DNA of 14,229 nt from Chryseobacterium gleum (lineage in GTDB: Bacteria > Bacteroidota > Bacteroidia > Flavobacteriales_D > Crocinitomicaceae): NCBI GenBank assembly GCA_945877045.1, contig CAMCQW010000023.1, positions 1 to 14,229 on the forward strand, read 5' to 3'. This document shows, piece after piece, positions 7,234 to 14,229 of this stretch. Under the pieces are notes generated by a model. That model was not told the origin of the DNA. It was given only the letters and a program-made list of their open reading frames with translations, and ran no database searches. The position numbers and the translations under genes are program-made. The stretch's first letter is position 1. Every line of letters starts with the position of its first letter.

Positions 7234-9048
7234 ATGTCAGAAGCGAAAAAAGACAACGAAAAACCACCAAAGTTGACAAAGAAAAGCATTCTTAAGTTGA
7301 GAGGCATATTTCATTATTTAAAGCCTTACGGTTTTATGTATTTTATTGGATGGGTGTTTTTAGTACTATCGACGAGTGCAGGCCTAGTTTTTCCCTATTT
7401 GATGGGTAAGCTACTCGGGACTACGGTAAATGCATCAACTCCTGCTGCTTCAACTGACTTTTTAAATTTAGGAAATGTCACAAATGTTGCGTTGGCTTTG
7501 TTTGCACTTTTTGGTATTCAAGCATTATTTTCCTTTTTTAGGGTGGTTATTTTTAATAATGTTACTGAAAACTCTCTTCGAGATCTGCGAAACGATGCTT
7601 TTTCGAAGATGGTTTTTATGCCAATGGATTTTTTTAATACGAATAAAGTAGGGGAACTAACGAGCCGTGTTTCTTCTGATATTACCCAAATACAAGAAAC
7701 GTTGCGCACTACAATTGCTGAATTCTTTAGGCAAATTGTGATTATTGTTGGAGGCATTGCATTTTTGATTTTTATTTCTTGGAAGTTAGCATTGATTATG
7801 TTGGCTACTGTTCCTGTTATGGCACTTATTGCTGTTTTCTTCGGGAGGTACATCCGGCGCTTAAGCAAGGAAGCGCAAAATTTCTCGGCCCACTCCAACG
7901 CGATTGTTGAAGAAGCGTTAAGCGGAATTGCTAATGTTAAAGCGTTTACTAATGAATATTTCAATATAAATCGGTTCCGTAAAAATACCCAAGAGTTAAG
8001 GGACTTAAATGTTCGAAGCGGTGTTTGGAGAGGATTGTTCGTGTCATTTATTATTTTCTGTCTCTTTGGTGCTATTGTCTTTATTGTTTGGCAAGGACTG
8101 CTTATGACTCAAGGTGCTAATCCAGAATTGTCAAAGGAGGGTTTCTATCAATTTGTATTGTTCACCATTATGATGGGTGCTTCAGTGGGTTCTTTGCCGG
8201 ATTTATATGCTAATATTCAAAAAGCGATTGGTGCAACAGAAAATTTGATGGAAATTATCAACGGGAAGAGCGAGCTAGAGCTGCATGTTGGGACTCAAAA
8301 AAATGAAATTTTAGGTCAAATTGAATTTCAAGAAGTCCGTTTTGCTTATCCACAACGCAAGGACATGGATGTCCTAAATTCTATTTCATTCAAAATAGAA
8401 CGGAATCAAACTTTGGCGATTGTTGGTGCGAGTGGCGCTGGAAAAACAACCATTACCAATTTATTGCTCGGGTTTTATCAGGCCGATAATGGAAAGGTCT
8501 TAATTGATGGTGTTTCTGTTAGCGATTATGATTTAAATTATTTGCGTGAAAATATAGCGATCGTTCCACAAGATGTATTGCTATTTTCTGGCTCTATTCT
8601 CGAAAATATTCGCTTTGGATTAACTGATGCAACAGATGAACAGGTAATTGTGGCCGCTAAGCAAGCCAATGCTTGGGAGTTTATCGACTCATTTCCTGAA
8701 GGACTTCAAACAGAAGTGGGTGATAGAGGAATCCAATTGTCGGGCGGACAAAAACAGCGCATTGCAATTGCTAGGGCACTCTTGAAAAATCCATGTATAT
8801 TAATTTTGGATGAGGCAACATCTGCCCTGGATTCTGAATCCGAGAAGTTAGTTCAAGATGCACTAAGCAATTTGATGAAGGACCGAACCTCTCTCGTTAT
8901 TGCACATCGCTTGTCTACAATTCGTAAAGCAGATAAAATTTTGGTGATGCAAAATGGCCGTATTGAAGAGGCTGGAAATCATCAAGAATTAATGGAACTT
9001 AAAGGTAATTACGCTAATTTAGTTAGCTTGCAGTTGTTAGATAATTGA
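7234..9048 (+). CDS. ABC exporter, fused permease and ATPase (MsbA/LmrA-like half transporter)
   Basis: This inner-membrane ABC exporter subunit is expected to homodimerise. The ATG at 7234 (MSEAKKDNEK) gives 604 residues; the in-frame TTG at 7216 overlaps the -7 element. After a charged N-terminus come about six membrane segments (roughly 34-60, 83-106, 165-183, 184-204, 266-290, 303-325) forming the type-IV exporter domain. The nucleotide-binding domain (363-597) has Walker A GASGAGKT (398-405), Q-loop Gln446, signature LSGGQ (502-506), Walker B ILILDEA (522-528) and H-loop His558, so both ATPase half-sites look competent. Such proteins move lipids, lipid A precursors, peptides or drugs; the sequence does not decide which. 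It is the first gene of a likely operon, with bshC starting 26 bases downstream. Confidence 0.93.
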   Translation: MSEAKKDNEKPPKLTKKSILKLRGIFHYLKPYGFMYFIGWVFLVLSTSAGLVFPYLMGKLLGTTVNASTPAASTDFLNLGNVTNVALALFALFGIQALFSFFRVVIFNNVTENSLRDLRNDAFSKMVFMPMDFFNTNKVGELTSRVSSDITQIQETLRTTIAEFFRQIVIIVGGIAFLIFISWKLALIMLATVPVMALIAVFFGRYIRRLSKEAQNFSAHSNAIVEEALSGIANVKAFTNEYFNINRFRKNTQELRDLNVRSGVWRGLFVSFIIFCLFGAIVFIVWQGLLMTQGANPELSKEGFYQFVLFTIMMGASVGSLPDLYANIQKAIGATENLMEIINGKSELELHVGTQKNEILGQIEFQEVRFAYPQRKDMDVLNSISFKIERNQTLAIVGASGAGKTTITNLLLGFYQADNGKVLIDGVSVSDYDLNYLRENIAIVPQDVLLFSGSILENIRFGLTDATDEQVIVAAKQANAWEFIDSFPEGLQTEVGDRGIQLSGGQKQRIAIARALLKNPCILILDEATSALDSESEKLVQDALSNLMKDRTSLVIAHRLSTIRKADKILVMQNGRIEEAGNHQELMELKGNYANLVSLQLLDN

Positions 9049-9074
9049 TGTATTACTTTTTTGAAAAATAAACT

Positions 9075-10667
9075 ATGTTAGTCGAATCCATTTCTCGAAC
9101 TGAATCTGCTTGTTTTTCTAATCAACAAATTCAATTGGCAGAACATCAAACTGATTTATTGGCTTTCCTGAATCGCCCGTTTTCTGTAGCGAATTTCCAA
9201 GGACAAATAGAGGAGAAAAAAGAACAATACACACACCTTCACCGTGAAGTTTTAATAAGGGGATTGATTGTGCAATACGAAGCGGTAAAGCCGCATGAAA
9301 AAGTATCTCAAGCGTTGCAGCAATTGTCATCGGATAATACCTTCACTGTAACTACTGGTCATCAACTCAGTCTGCTTACTGGTCCACTATATTTTATTTA
9401 TAAAATACTGCACGTTATTAAGCAATGTGAGGAACTAAAAGTTACTTATCCATCATATAATTTTGTTCCCGTTTTCTGGATGGCTTCTGAAGATCATGAT
9501 TTTGAGGAGATTAAAGAAACGACTGTTTTTAATCAGCCCTTGAGTTGGGATTCAAAGGATTTGGGTGCAGTAGGGAGGTTTTCCACCGAAGGATTGCAGG
9601 AAATCATCGGGGAACTGAAAAATATGTTTTCAAACCATCCGAATGCTACTATTTTTTCGGTGTTGGAGGCTTATCAAGGTCCGACTTATGGTGTGGCATT
9701 CTTTCGATTTATCCATGAGCTATTCGCTGATTTTGGCTTGGTGATTTTAGATGGTGACAATGCTATTTTTAAGGAGGCTTTCGCTCCAATTATTGAAAAA
9801 GAATTGGTGGAACAATTTTCTTTTCAAGCGGTACAAGAAACTTCGATGGAATTGAATAAGCTAGGATTGAAAACGCAAGTAAATCCAAGAGAGATTAATC
9901 TTTTCTATTTGTATCCCCATAAACGCGAACGCATTATTAAGAATGATGAACATACTTTCTCGGTAGGAAGCATTTCATTTTTAAAAGCTGAATTAATTAA
10001 TAAGCTGAAAGAAAATCCGCAGGATTTTTCCCCGAATGTAATTTTAAGACCTGTTTATCAAGAATTTATTTTGCCGAATGTTTGTTATGTTGGTGGGGTG
10101 GGGGAATTAAATTATTGGCTGCAGTTAAAAGGTGTTTTTGACAAAGCGAAGGTGGTTTTTCCGCTCATTCAAGCGCGTTCAAGTATGTTTTACCTCGATA
10201 GCGCCTTGCTTGATAAAATAGATGGCTTAGGCTTATTGTGGAAAGACTTTTTCAAAGAAAAAAACCAAATCGTTAAAGGGTTTATAGCAGAACATGGGGA
10301 AGCTGCTTTTGACTTTTCACTCTTAGAGTTAAAATTTAATGACTTGAAAAGTATGATTTCTAACATTAGCGCTGACAACGACACACAATTATCTAGCGCA
10401 ATTGGTGCCGATGTGTCTAAAATGGAAAGTTTACTTGAAACGATAAAAAATAAAAAGTGGCGGGCTGAAAAACAAAAGCACGAAAAATCCATTAAGCAAA
10501 TCGAGCAAATAAAGGAACGGTTTTTTCCGAAGGGAATTATGCAAGAGCGTTCTATGAATTTTTTTCAAATCTGTTCGGATGGAAATGTGAGCGAAAAATT
10601 GCAGATAATTTATGAGGCCATCGATCCTTTTAATTCTAATATTCAACTAATAATTGAAAGAAAATGA
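9075..10667 (+). CDS. bshC: Bacillithiol biosynthesis cysteine-adding enzyme BshC
   Basis: BshC joins cysteine to glucosaminyl-malate in the last step of making bacillithiol, the low-molecular-weight thiol used for redox buffering and detoxification. The 530-residue length is typical. Diagnostic segments are TTGHQLSLLTGPLYFIYK (93-110), VPVFWMASEDHDFEEI (131-146) and VCYVGGVGELNYWLQLKGVF (336-355), all characteristic of the BshC Rossmann-like core. A charged helical region at about 380-480 fits the coiled-coil arm. BshA and BshB are not in the window. It follows the ABC exporter by 26 bases with no terminator between them, and its TGA overlaps the ATG of the aldolase gene. The cysteine-ligase activity is assigned from family knowledge; the family match itself is clear. 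Confidence 0.95.
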   Translation: MLVESISRTESACFSNQQIQLAEHQTDLLAFLNRPFSVANFQGQIEEKKEQYTHLHREVLIRGLIVQYEAVKPHEKVSQALQQLSSDNTFTVTTGHQLSLLTGPLYFIYKILHVIKQCEELKVTYPSYNFVPVFWMASEDHDFEEIKETTVFNQPLSWDSKDLGAVGRFSTEGLQEIIGELKNMFSNHPNATIFSVLEAYQGPTYGVAFFRFIHELFADFGLVILDGDNAIFKEAFAPIIEKELVEQFSFQAVQETSMELNKLGLKTQVNPREINLFYLYPHKRERIIKNDEHTFSVGSISFLKAELINKLKENPQDFSPNVILRPVYQEFILPNVCYVGGVGELNYWLQLKGVFDKAKVVFPLIQARSSMFYLDSALLDKIDGLGLLWKDFFKEKNQIVKGFIAEHGEAAFDFSLLELKFNDLKSMISNISADNDTQLSSAIGADVSKMESLLETIKNKKWRAEKQKHEKSIKQIEQIKERFFPKGIMQERSMNFFQICSDGNVSEKLQIIYEAIDPFNSNIQLIIERK

Positions 10668-11227
10668 CAAAACAAAATAACATTCGTGAGGTATTGGCGA
10701 AGCATCCTATCATTCCGGTAGTAACCTTTACAAACCTTAATGAAATCGAAGCAAAAGTGGAGGTGCTATTGCGAAATAATGTTAAGTGCATCGAAATTAC
10801 CTTGCGAACTCCAGTAGCTTTTGATGCTATTCAAAAAGTGAAAGAGGAGTATGGAAATGAAATAACAGTCGGAATGGGCACGGTGGTGCTTGAAGCTCAA
10901 ATTCATAAAGCCATGGAATTACAGGTTGATTTCATGGTAAGCCCTGGTTTGCATAGTGGCTTGGCCCAACAATTAATGGATAGCAAAATTGCGTTTATTC
11001 CAGGAGTAGCCACACCAAGCGATATAATTAATGGTTTGCAATTCGAATGGGATACCTTTAAGTTTTTTCCCGCATTTTTATTTGGTGGAGTAGAGGCCCT
11101 GAAAACATATGGACAGGTTTTTCCGTACCTGAAATTTTGTCCGACCGGTGGACTTACTAAAGAATCGTATCTAGATTACTTAGCCTTGGAAAATGTCATT
11201 TCTGTTGGCGGTTCTTGGATAAAGTAA
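10664..11227 (+). CDS. eda: 2-keto-3-deoxy-6-phosphogluconate (KDPG)/KHG aldolase family protein, C-terminally short
   Basis: This class I aldolase would cleave KDPG to pyruvate and glyceraldehyde-3-phosphate (Entner-Doudoroff pathway, or uronate and alginate breakdown). The Schiff-base Lys133 sits in FKFFPA, the general base Glu44 in CIEITLRT, and Thr73 in VGMGTV; these positions coincide with those of the E. coli Eda enzyme. PGVATPSD and CPTGG provide the phosphate-binding loops. The protein has 187 residues against about 205-215 usually and stops right after GGSWIK, lacking the last helix or so. Neither of the other frames downstream restores a family-like tail, so a simple frameshift is unlikely. 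The ATG overlaps the bshC stop (ATGA), indicating translational coupling. No edd or kdgK is nearby, so the exact substrate is open. Confidence 0.88.
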   Translation: MTKQNNIREVLAKHPIIPVVTFTNLNEIEAKVEVLLRNNVKCIEITLRTPVAFDAIQKVKEEYGNEITVGMGTVVLEAQIHKAMELQVDFMVSPGLHSGLAQQLMDSKIAFIPGVATPSDIINGLQFEWDTFKFFPAFLFGGVEALKTYGQVFPYLKFCPTGGLTKESYLDYLALENVISVGGSWIK

Positions 11228-11239
11228 TTGATGGAATAA

Positions 11240-12088
11240 TTATTTATTCTTGCTATTTTGGCAGAGTGGGAATTGCAGCCCAAATACTACATTGAATTGT
11301 GTCCACCAAAAATGTTGAGATGCTCGATCTTCTTCGTTCATCGTAGTTCGAATGTCTGGCATGCTGATAAATCCACCTTTTAACTCACTTTGAATAATTA
11401 GGTACTTGAAAAATGTAAGGTGTAGTGCGGCTACTCCACCAAAACCAACACCTGACACATGAAATTCATCGTATCGCTGATTATTTAACAAGGTGGTGTT
11501 TGTTTTAGGGACTAATACACCAATCCCCAATCCTTCATTTACACTTAATTGAAAGTATTTCTTGTTGATTAATATGTCGGATCGCCTAAATTCGGAATTA
11601 AGGTAATTTAAGCCATCGGTATGTTCAAAAAGTAAAAAATTGGGTTTGATAACAAATGATTGCTGGTCATACGAGCCATCGTAACTTGTTCCGCTATTTG
11701 CAATTGTTCCATCTATGGTGGAAAGTTGATTCGTCAACATGACATATTTCATGTGGTCAGCTCCTAGAGATACTTGATAGTGCTCGTTGATGTAATAGCC
11801 CATCCGAAAGTTGTATTGGGGTATCGTAAATTTCGTTAATCCAAAATAAACTTTTGGGTCAAAGGCTGATTGCCGATCGCTCGCTTTTACATCGTTTAGG
11901 GTGAAATCATAGGAATCCCCGGTAAAATGTATGTCGCTTTTTGAAAAGGCACCACGGTTCCACCCCCAATAAAAATAAAAAGTTCCCTTTTGACCCGCTG
12001 TTGATTTTATCGAGCTTTGAAGGTCCTGTGAAAACAAATAGGACTGATTTATTGCGAAAAAAACAAGGGAGATTATGAGCACTTTCAT
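11240..12088 (-). CDS. Exported protein, probable outer-membrane beta-barrel, function unknown
   Basis: The 282-residue product begins with a Sec signal peptide (hydrophobic 3-19, probable cleavage after LFS at 20). The mature part is rich in aromatic and alternating polar/hydrophobic segments, for example GTFYFYWGWNRG near 35-46, YNFRMGYYINEHYQVSLGAD and FKYLIIQSELKGGFI, which is the pattern of amphipathic beta strands in small outer-membrane barrels. The GTFYFYWGWNR opening resembles unnamed Bacteroidota proteins, but I know of no assigned function. The C-terminus (LCQNSKNK) lacks the classic terminal aromatic residue. It is convergent with the aldolase gene (12 bases between stops) and divergent from the small lipoprotein. 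A TAATTTTG element immediately upstream implies an almost leaderless message. Confidence 0.75.
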   Translation of the reverse strand: MKVLIISLVFFAINQSYLFSQDLQSSIKSTAGQKGTFYFYWGWNRGAFSKSDIHFTGDSYDFTLNDVKASDRQSAFDPKVYFGLTKFTIPQYNFRMGYYINEHYQVSLGADHMKYVMLTNQLSTIDGTIANSGTSYDGSYDQQSFVIKPNFLLFEHTDGLNYLNSEFRRSDILINKKYFQLSVNEGLGIGVLVPKTNTTLLNNQRYDEFHVSGVGFGGVAALHLTFFKYLIIQSELKGGFISMPDIRTTMNEEDRASQHFWWTQFNVVFGLQFPLCQNSKNK

Positions 12089-12092
12089 ACTG

Positions 12093-12100
12093 CAAAATTA
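12093..12100 (-). promoter_or_regulatory. -7 promoter element next to the outer-membrane protein gene
   Basis: On the minus strand the sequence is TAATTTTG, an exact TAnnTTTG match, with its last base only 5 bases before the ATG (12088-12086). Standard spacing would place the transcript start at the start codon itself. No well-spaced -33 TTTG is seen, so either the message is leaderless or the motif is fortuitous in AT-rich DNA. Confidence 0.35.
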
Positions 12101-12160
12101 AGTAAAATCAATTTGTTGATGATTAATTAAGTTTAAGGATTTTTTTGTTACATTTACGAT

Positions 12161-12274
12161 ATGAAAAGAATGGTAACTATTTTGAGTATTGTATTAGTAT
12201 TTATGATACTTTTTTCATCCTGCTCTTCTAGTAAATCGTGCACCTGCGCTCAGGTTTTAGCTCAAAATAAATAA
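12161..12274 (+). CDS. Tiny lipoprotein with a CxC motif (37 residues)
   Basis: A 38-codon frame, ATG at 12161 to TAA at 12272-12274, encodes a lysine/arginine start, a hydrophobic stretch (residues 5-18) and the lipobox-like LFSSC, so signal peptidase II would cut before Cys21. The mature product would be a 17-residue lipopeptide, CSSSKSCTCAQVLAQNK, with a C-T-C motif at residues 27-29. The start, hydrophobic core and Ser-Ser-Cys site are typical of Bacteroidota lipoproteins, which supports a real gene despite the small size. It ends 15 bases before the SPFH gene and is probably co-transcribed with it. I do not recognise a family. The CxC could bind metal or form a disulfide, but that is conjecture. 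Confidence 0.65.
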   Translation: MKRMVTILSIVLVFMILFSSCSSSKSCTCAQVLAQNK

Positions 12275-12286
12275 ACTAACTAACTA
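12275..12286 (+). repeat. Tetranucleotide repeat (ACTA)3 in the lipoprotein/SPFH junction
   Basis: Three tandem ACTA units sit between the lipoprotein stop and the SPFH ATG at 12290. They put TAA stops in more than one frame just before the start codon. Three units are too few to claim phase variation; the stretch is noted as the only simple repeat next to a start site. Confidence 0.4.
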
Positions 12287-12289
12287 ATT

Positions 12290-13207
12290 ATGGGAACATT
12301 ATACATTGTCTTGGGTATTATTGTAACTGTTGTTTTTACTTCCTTCTTAACTGTTTCGCAAGGTAGCATTGCCGTGATTACACTTTTTGGAAAATATCAG
12401 CGCATTTTATTGCCAGGTCTTCGAATGAAAATTCCATTTTTTGAAAAAATATACAGACAAATTTCCGTACAAAATCAGAGTATAGAAATGGAATTTCAAG
12501 CAATTACTATTGATCAGGCAAATGTATACTTCAAAAGCATGTTGCTGTATAGTGTTATGGATGAGCAAGAAGAAACCATTAAGAAAGTGGCCTTCAAGTT
12601 TATTGGTAACAAGGATTTTATGCAAGCCTTAATTCGTACAATTGAAGGTTCGATTCGATCGTATGTAGCGAGCCAAAAACAAGCTGAAATTCTTGGTTTA
12701 CGCCACGAATTAGTCGATAGTGTGAAAAATCAAATCGATCATACACTTGAAATGTGGGGGTATCATTTGATAGATTTGCAAATAAACGATATTACTTTTG
12801 ATCAAGCAATCATTGAAAGCATGAGCCGAGTGGTAGCGTCTAATAACCTAAAAGCAGCAGCTGAGAATGAAGGTCAAGCACTATTAATTACAAAAACAAA
12901 GGCCGCGGAAGCAGATGGAAATGCAATTAAAATTGCAGCTCTCGCCGAAAAAGAAGCCGCTATGTTGCGTGGGCAAGGGGTTGCTTTATTCCGTCAAGAA
13001 GTCGCCAAGGGTATGTCTGAAGCGGCAGAACAAATGCAACAAGCAAACCTAGACACGAATGTGATTCTTTTTTCCATGTGGACCGAAGCAATCAAAAACT
13101 TTGCTGAATACGGAAAAGGCAACACCATTTTCTTAGATGGTAGCGCTGAAGGGATGCATAAAACGATGCAGCAAATTCAAGCGATGCTTAGTAAAGATAA
13201 GAAGTAA
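12290..13207 (+). CDS. SPFH/band 7/prohibitin-domain membrane protein
   Basis: This 305-residue protein is anchored by one N-terminal membrane helix (4-22) and carries the SPFH (stomatin/prohibitin/flotillin/HflKC) domain at about 24-185. Landmarks are VSQGSIAVITLFGKYQRILLPG (22-43), which is the entry strand of band 7, then LRMKIPFFEKI, and IEGSIRSYVASQKQAEIL with the long helix before LQINDI. Residues 180-250 are Ala/Glu/Lys-rich and probably coiled-coil (KAAAENEGQALLITKTKAAEADG), as in oligomerising SPFH proteins. Such proteins build large ring or cage assemblies on the membrane and modulate proteases or lipid organisation. No NfeD-type partner or FtsH is in the window, so it is not classifiable further. 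It follows the small lipoprotein by 15 bases, and the nuclease gene begins 21 bases after its stop. Confidence 0.93.
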   Translation: MGTLYIVLGIIVTVVFTSFLTVSQGSIAVITLFGKYQRILLPGLRMKIPFFEKIYRQISVQNQSIEMEFQAITIDQANVYFKSMLLYSVMDEQEETIKKVAFKFIGNKDFMQALIRTIEGSIRSYVASQKQAEILGLRHELVDSVKNQIDHTLEMWGYHLIDLQINDITFDQAIIESMSRVVASNNLKAAAENEGQALLITKTKAAEADGNAIKIAALAEKEAAMLRGQGVALFRQEVAKGMSEAAEQMQQANLDTNVILFSMWTEAIKNFAEYGKGNTIFLDGSAEGMHKTMQQIQAMLSKDKK

Positions 13208-13228
13208 ATTTTTTTATTGTTTCACTTG

Positions 13229-14229
13229 ATGGCTCTCCGCATTATCACCTTATTGTTTTTCTTTTTTACTAGTCTCGAATTGCTCTATGGGCAAACGGAA
13301 TTGGAAGTGATGCAGCAACAACTTATTGAAATTAAAAAGAAAGAGACTGAAATTGCTAATCAAATTGAAGATCTAAAGTTAAAATCCTCCATTGTAAAAT
13401 TGAATGAGCTTGGAATTCCAATAAGTAAAAATGTCCTCGATATTGCCGAACATTCAGCGATGATTCTTGGCTTTGATTGTGAATCGAAATTGGCTGCTTG
13501 GGCATTCCACGTGCTAAGTCCTGATGTACTTATTGGCGGTGTCTCAAGAACAAATGACTTTCGTAAAGACAGTTTAATCGAGTGCGGCGATGGTGTTGAG
13601 CAAGATTATTTTACAAAAAAACTGCAGGATGATGGCACGTATAAATTTGAAAATTTTGGCTTTGATCGAGGACATTTAGCCCCATCTGCCGATTTTCGTT
13701 GGTCGCAAAAAGCCTTGAGTGAATCGTATTTTTATAGTAACATGACACCTCAAAGACCAGGATTTAATCGTGAATCATGGGCTGAAGTGGAAGATTTAAT
13801 GCGGCGAATCATGGCGAATACCCCAAAGCCTTACTATATTATTACAGGGCCTATTTTGGATAAGAATCTTCCTAAGGTAGAAAAAGGCGTGAATAAATTA
13901 CCCGTCCCAGCATTTCATTACAAAATAATTGCGGATGTAAATGCTGAAAATCCGAAAGGGATGGCTTTTCTTATGCCAAATAAAAAATGCGATCTACCGC
14001 CAAGTGCCTACGTGGTTACCATTGATAGTATTGAAAAATTAACGGGACTTGATTTTTTCTCTAAAATAGATGCTGTTATCGCTCAAAAAATAGAATCAAA
14101 AGCTGATTTTTCGCTGTGGAACGCGCAAACTAAAGAAGGCGACGTCGAACCGCTATATGTTTTTGATTTACCCAAAGGACATTTTAATACCGCTCAAGCA
14201 CTTTCTAAAGTAGGCAGCAAAGTTTCAAT
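13229..14229 (+). CDS. Secreted DNA/RNA non-specific endonuclease (NUC1/Serratia-type), 3'-partial
   Basis: The frame starts at ATG 13229 (MALRIITLLF) and stays open for 333 codons to the right edge. Residues 4-20 form a signal peptide with probable cleavage near YGQ at 20-22. Residues 24-52 are a charged, heptad-like helix (probable short coiled coil). The nuclease domain runs from about residue 88 to 320. Its beta-beta-alpha-Me active site includes the DRGH motif at 146-149 followed by LAPSADF, then SNMTPQRPGFNRESW with the Asn/Gln metal-site region, and ITGPIL. These enzymes cut single- and double-stranded DNA and RNA with a divalent metal, here in the periplasm or outside the cell for nutrient scavenging. 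The last visible residues, FNTAQALSKVGSKVSI, look like the start of an extra C-terminal beta domain. It lies 21 bases after the SPFH gene. Confidence 0.93.
   Translation, partial: MALRIITLLFFFFTSLELLYGQTELEVMQQQLIEIKKKETEIANQIEDLKLKSSIVKLNELGIPISKNVLDIAEHSAMILGFDCESKLAAWAFHVLSPDVLIGGVSRTNDFRKDSLIECGDGVEQDYFTKKLQDDGTYKFENFGFDRGHLAPSADFRWSQKALSESYFYSNMTPQRPGFNRESWAEVEDLMRRIMANTPKPYYIITGPILDKNLPKVEKGVNKLPVPAFHYKIIADVNAENPKGMAFLMPNKKCDLPPSAYVVTIDSIEKLTGLDFFSKIDAVIAQKIESKADFSLWNAQTKEGDVEPLYVFDLPKGHFNTAQALSKVGSKVS

Noticed and set aside
7518..7964. 148-residue minus-strand open frame inside the ABC exporter gene
   Set aside because: It is wholly antisense to a strongly supported membrane-domain coding sequence, lacks family features, and has the composition expected of a mirror frame.
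10190..10492. 100-residue minus-strand open frame inside bshC
   Set aside because: It is antisense to conserved BshC sequence with no promoter or recognisable domain.
11907..12095. 62-residue minus-strand frame overlapping the start of the outer-membrane protein gene
   Set aside because: It needs a TTG start, lies in another frame of a gene with a clear signal peptide, and shows no motif.
1..14229. CRISPR array, prophage, IS element, toxin-antitoxin or defence island
   Set aside because: I saw no regularly spaced repeats, transposase or integrase motifs, terminal inverted repeats or tRNA-like sequence; the gene content is housekeeping or envelope-related.

Overview
The window looks like a chromosomal housekeeping segment of a low-GC member of the Bacteroidota, probably near Flavobacteriia. 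Four things point there: several genes are preceded by a TAnnTTTG element (the Bacteroidota -7 promoter motif) rather than by Shine-Dalgarno sites; the 52-codon rpmH has the Bacteroidota form of L34; a GH3_C/beta-lactamase-type fusion architecture is present; and there is a bacillithiol gene (bshC) alongside short Bacteroidota-style lipoprotein and outer-membrane proteins. There are no insertion sequences, tRNAs, rRNAs, CRISPR arrays or phage genes, and no sign of recent transfer.

Layout. Bases 1-914 hold the 3' part of a two-domain VOC (glyoxalase-fold) protein that enters from the left edge. It runs tail-to-tail, with 2 bases between, into an exported 632-residue serine hydrolase on the minus strand (917-2815). 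A 258-base divergent intergenic region separates this from pckA (ATP-type PEP carboxykinase, 3074-4684). Next is cysD-cysN (ATP sulfurylase, 4774-6899). A minus-strand rpmH (6936-7094), which lies below common ORF length cut-offs, has its own promoter (TTTG-N18-TATCTTTG) and a strong intrinsic terminator. Then comes a plus-strand run: a homodimer-type ABC exporter (7234-9048), bshC (9075-10667) and a KDPG-aldolase-like gene overlapping bshC by 4 bases (10664-11227). A minus-strand outer-membrane-type protein (11240-12088) converges on that run. A further plus-strand run holds a 37-residue lipoprotein (12161-12274), an SPFH/band-7 membrane protein (12290-13207) and a secreted DNA/RNA non-specific endonuclease (from 13229, running off the right edge).

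How the genes relate. CysDN activates sulfate to APS and BshC adds cysteine to make bacillithiol, so both touch sulfur/thiol metabolism. They are in different transcription units and no other sulfur genes are visible. PckA and the aldolase belong to central carbon metabolism. No coherent novel system such as a defence island or biosynthetic cluster is evident. The points most worth a second look are the serine hydrolase that keeps a GH3 C-terminal domain but lacks the GH3 catalytic barrel, the tiny CxC lipoprotein directly upstream of the SPFH gene, the bshC/aldolase 4-base overlap with a C-terminally short aldolase, the very short predicted leaders at several promoters, and the apparent extra domain beginning at the end of the nuclease.
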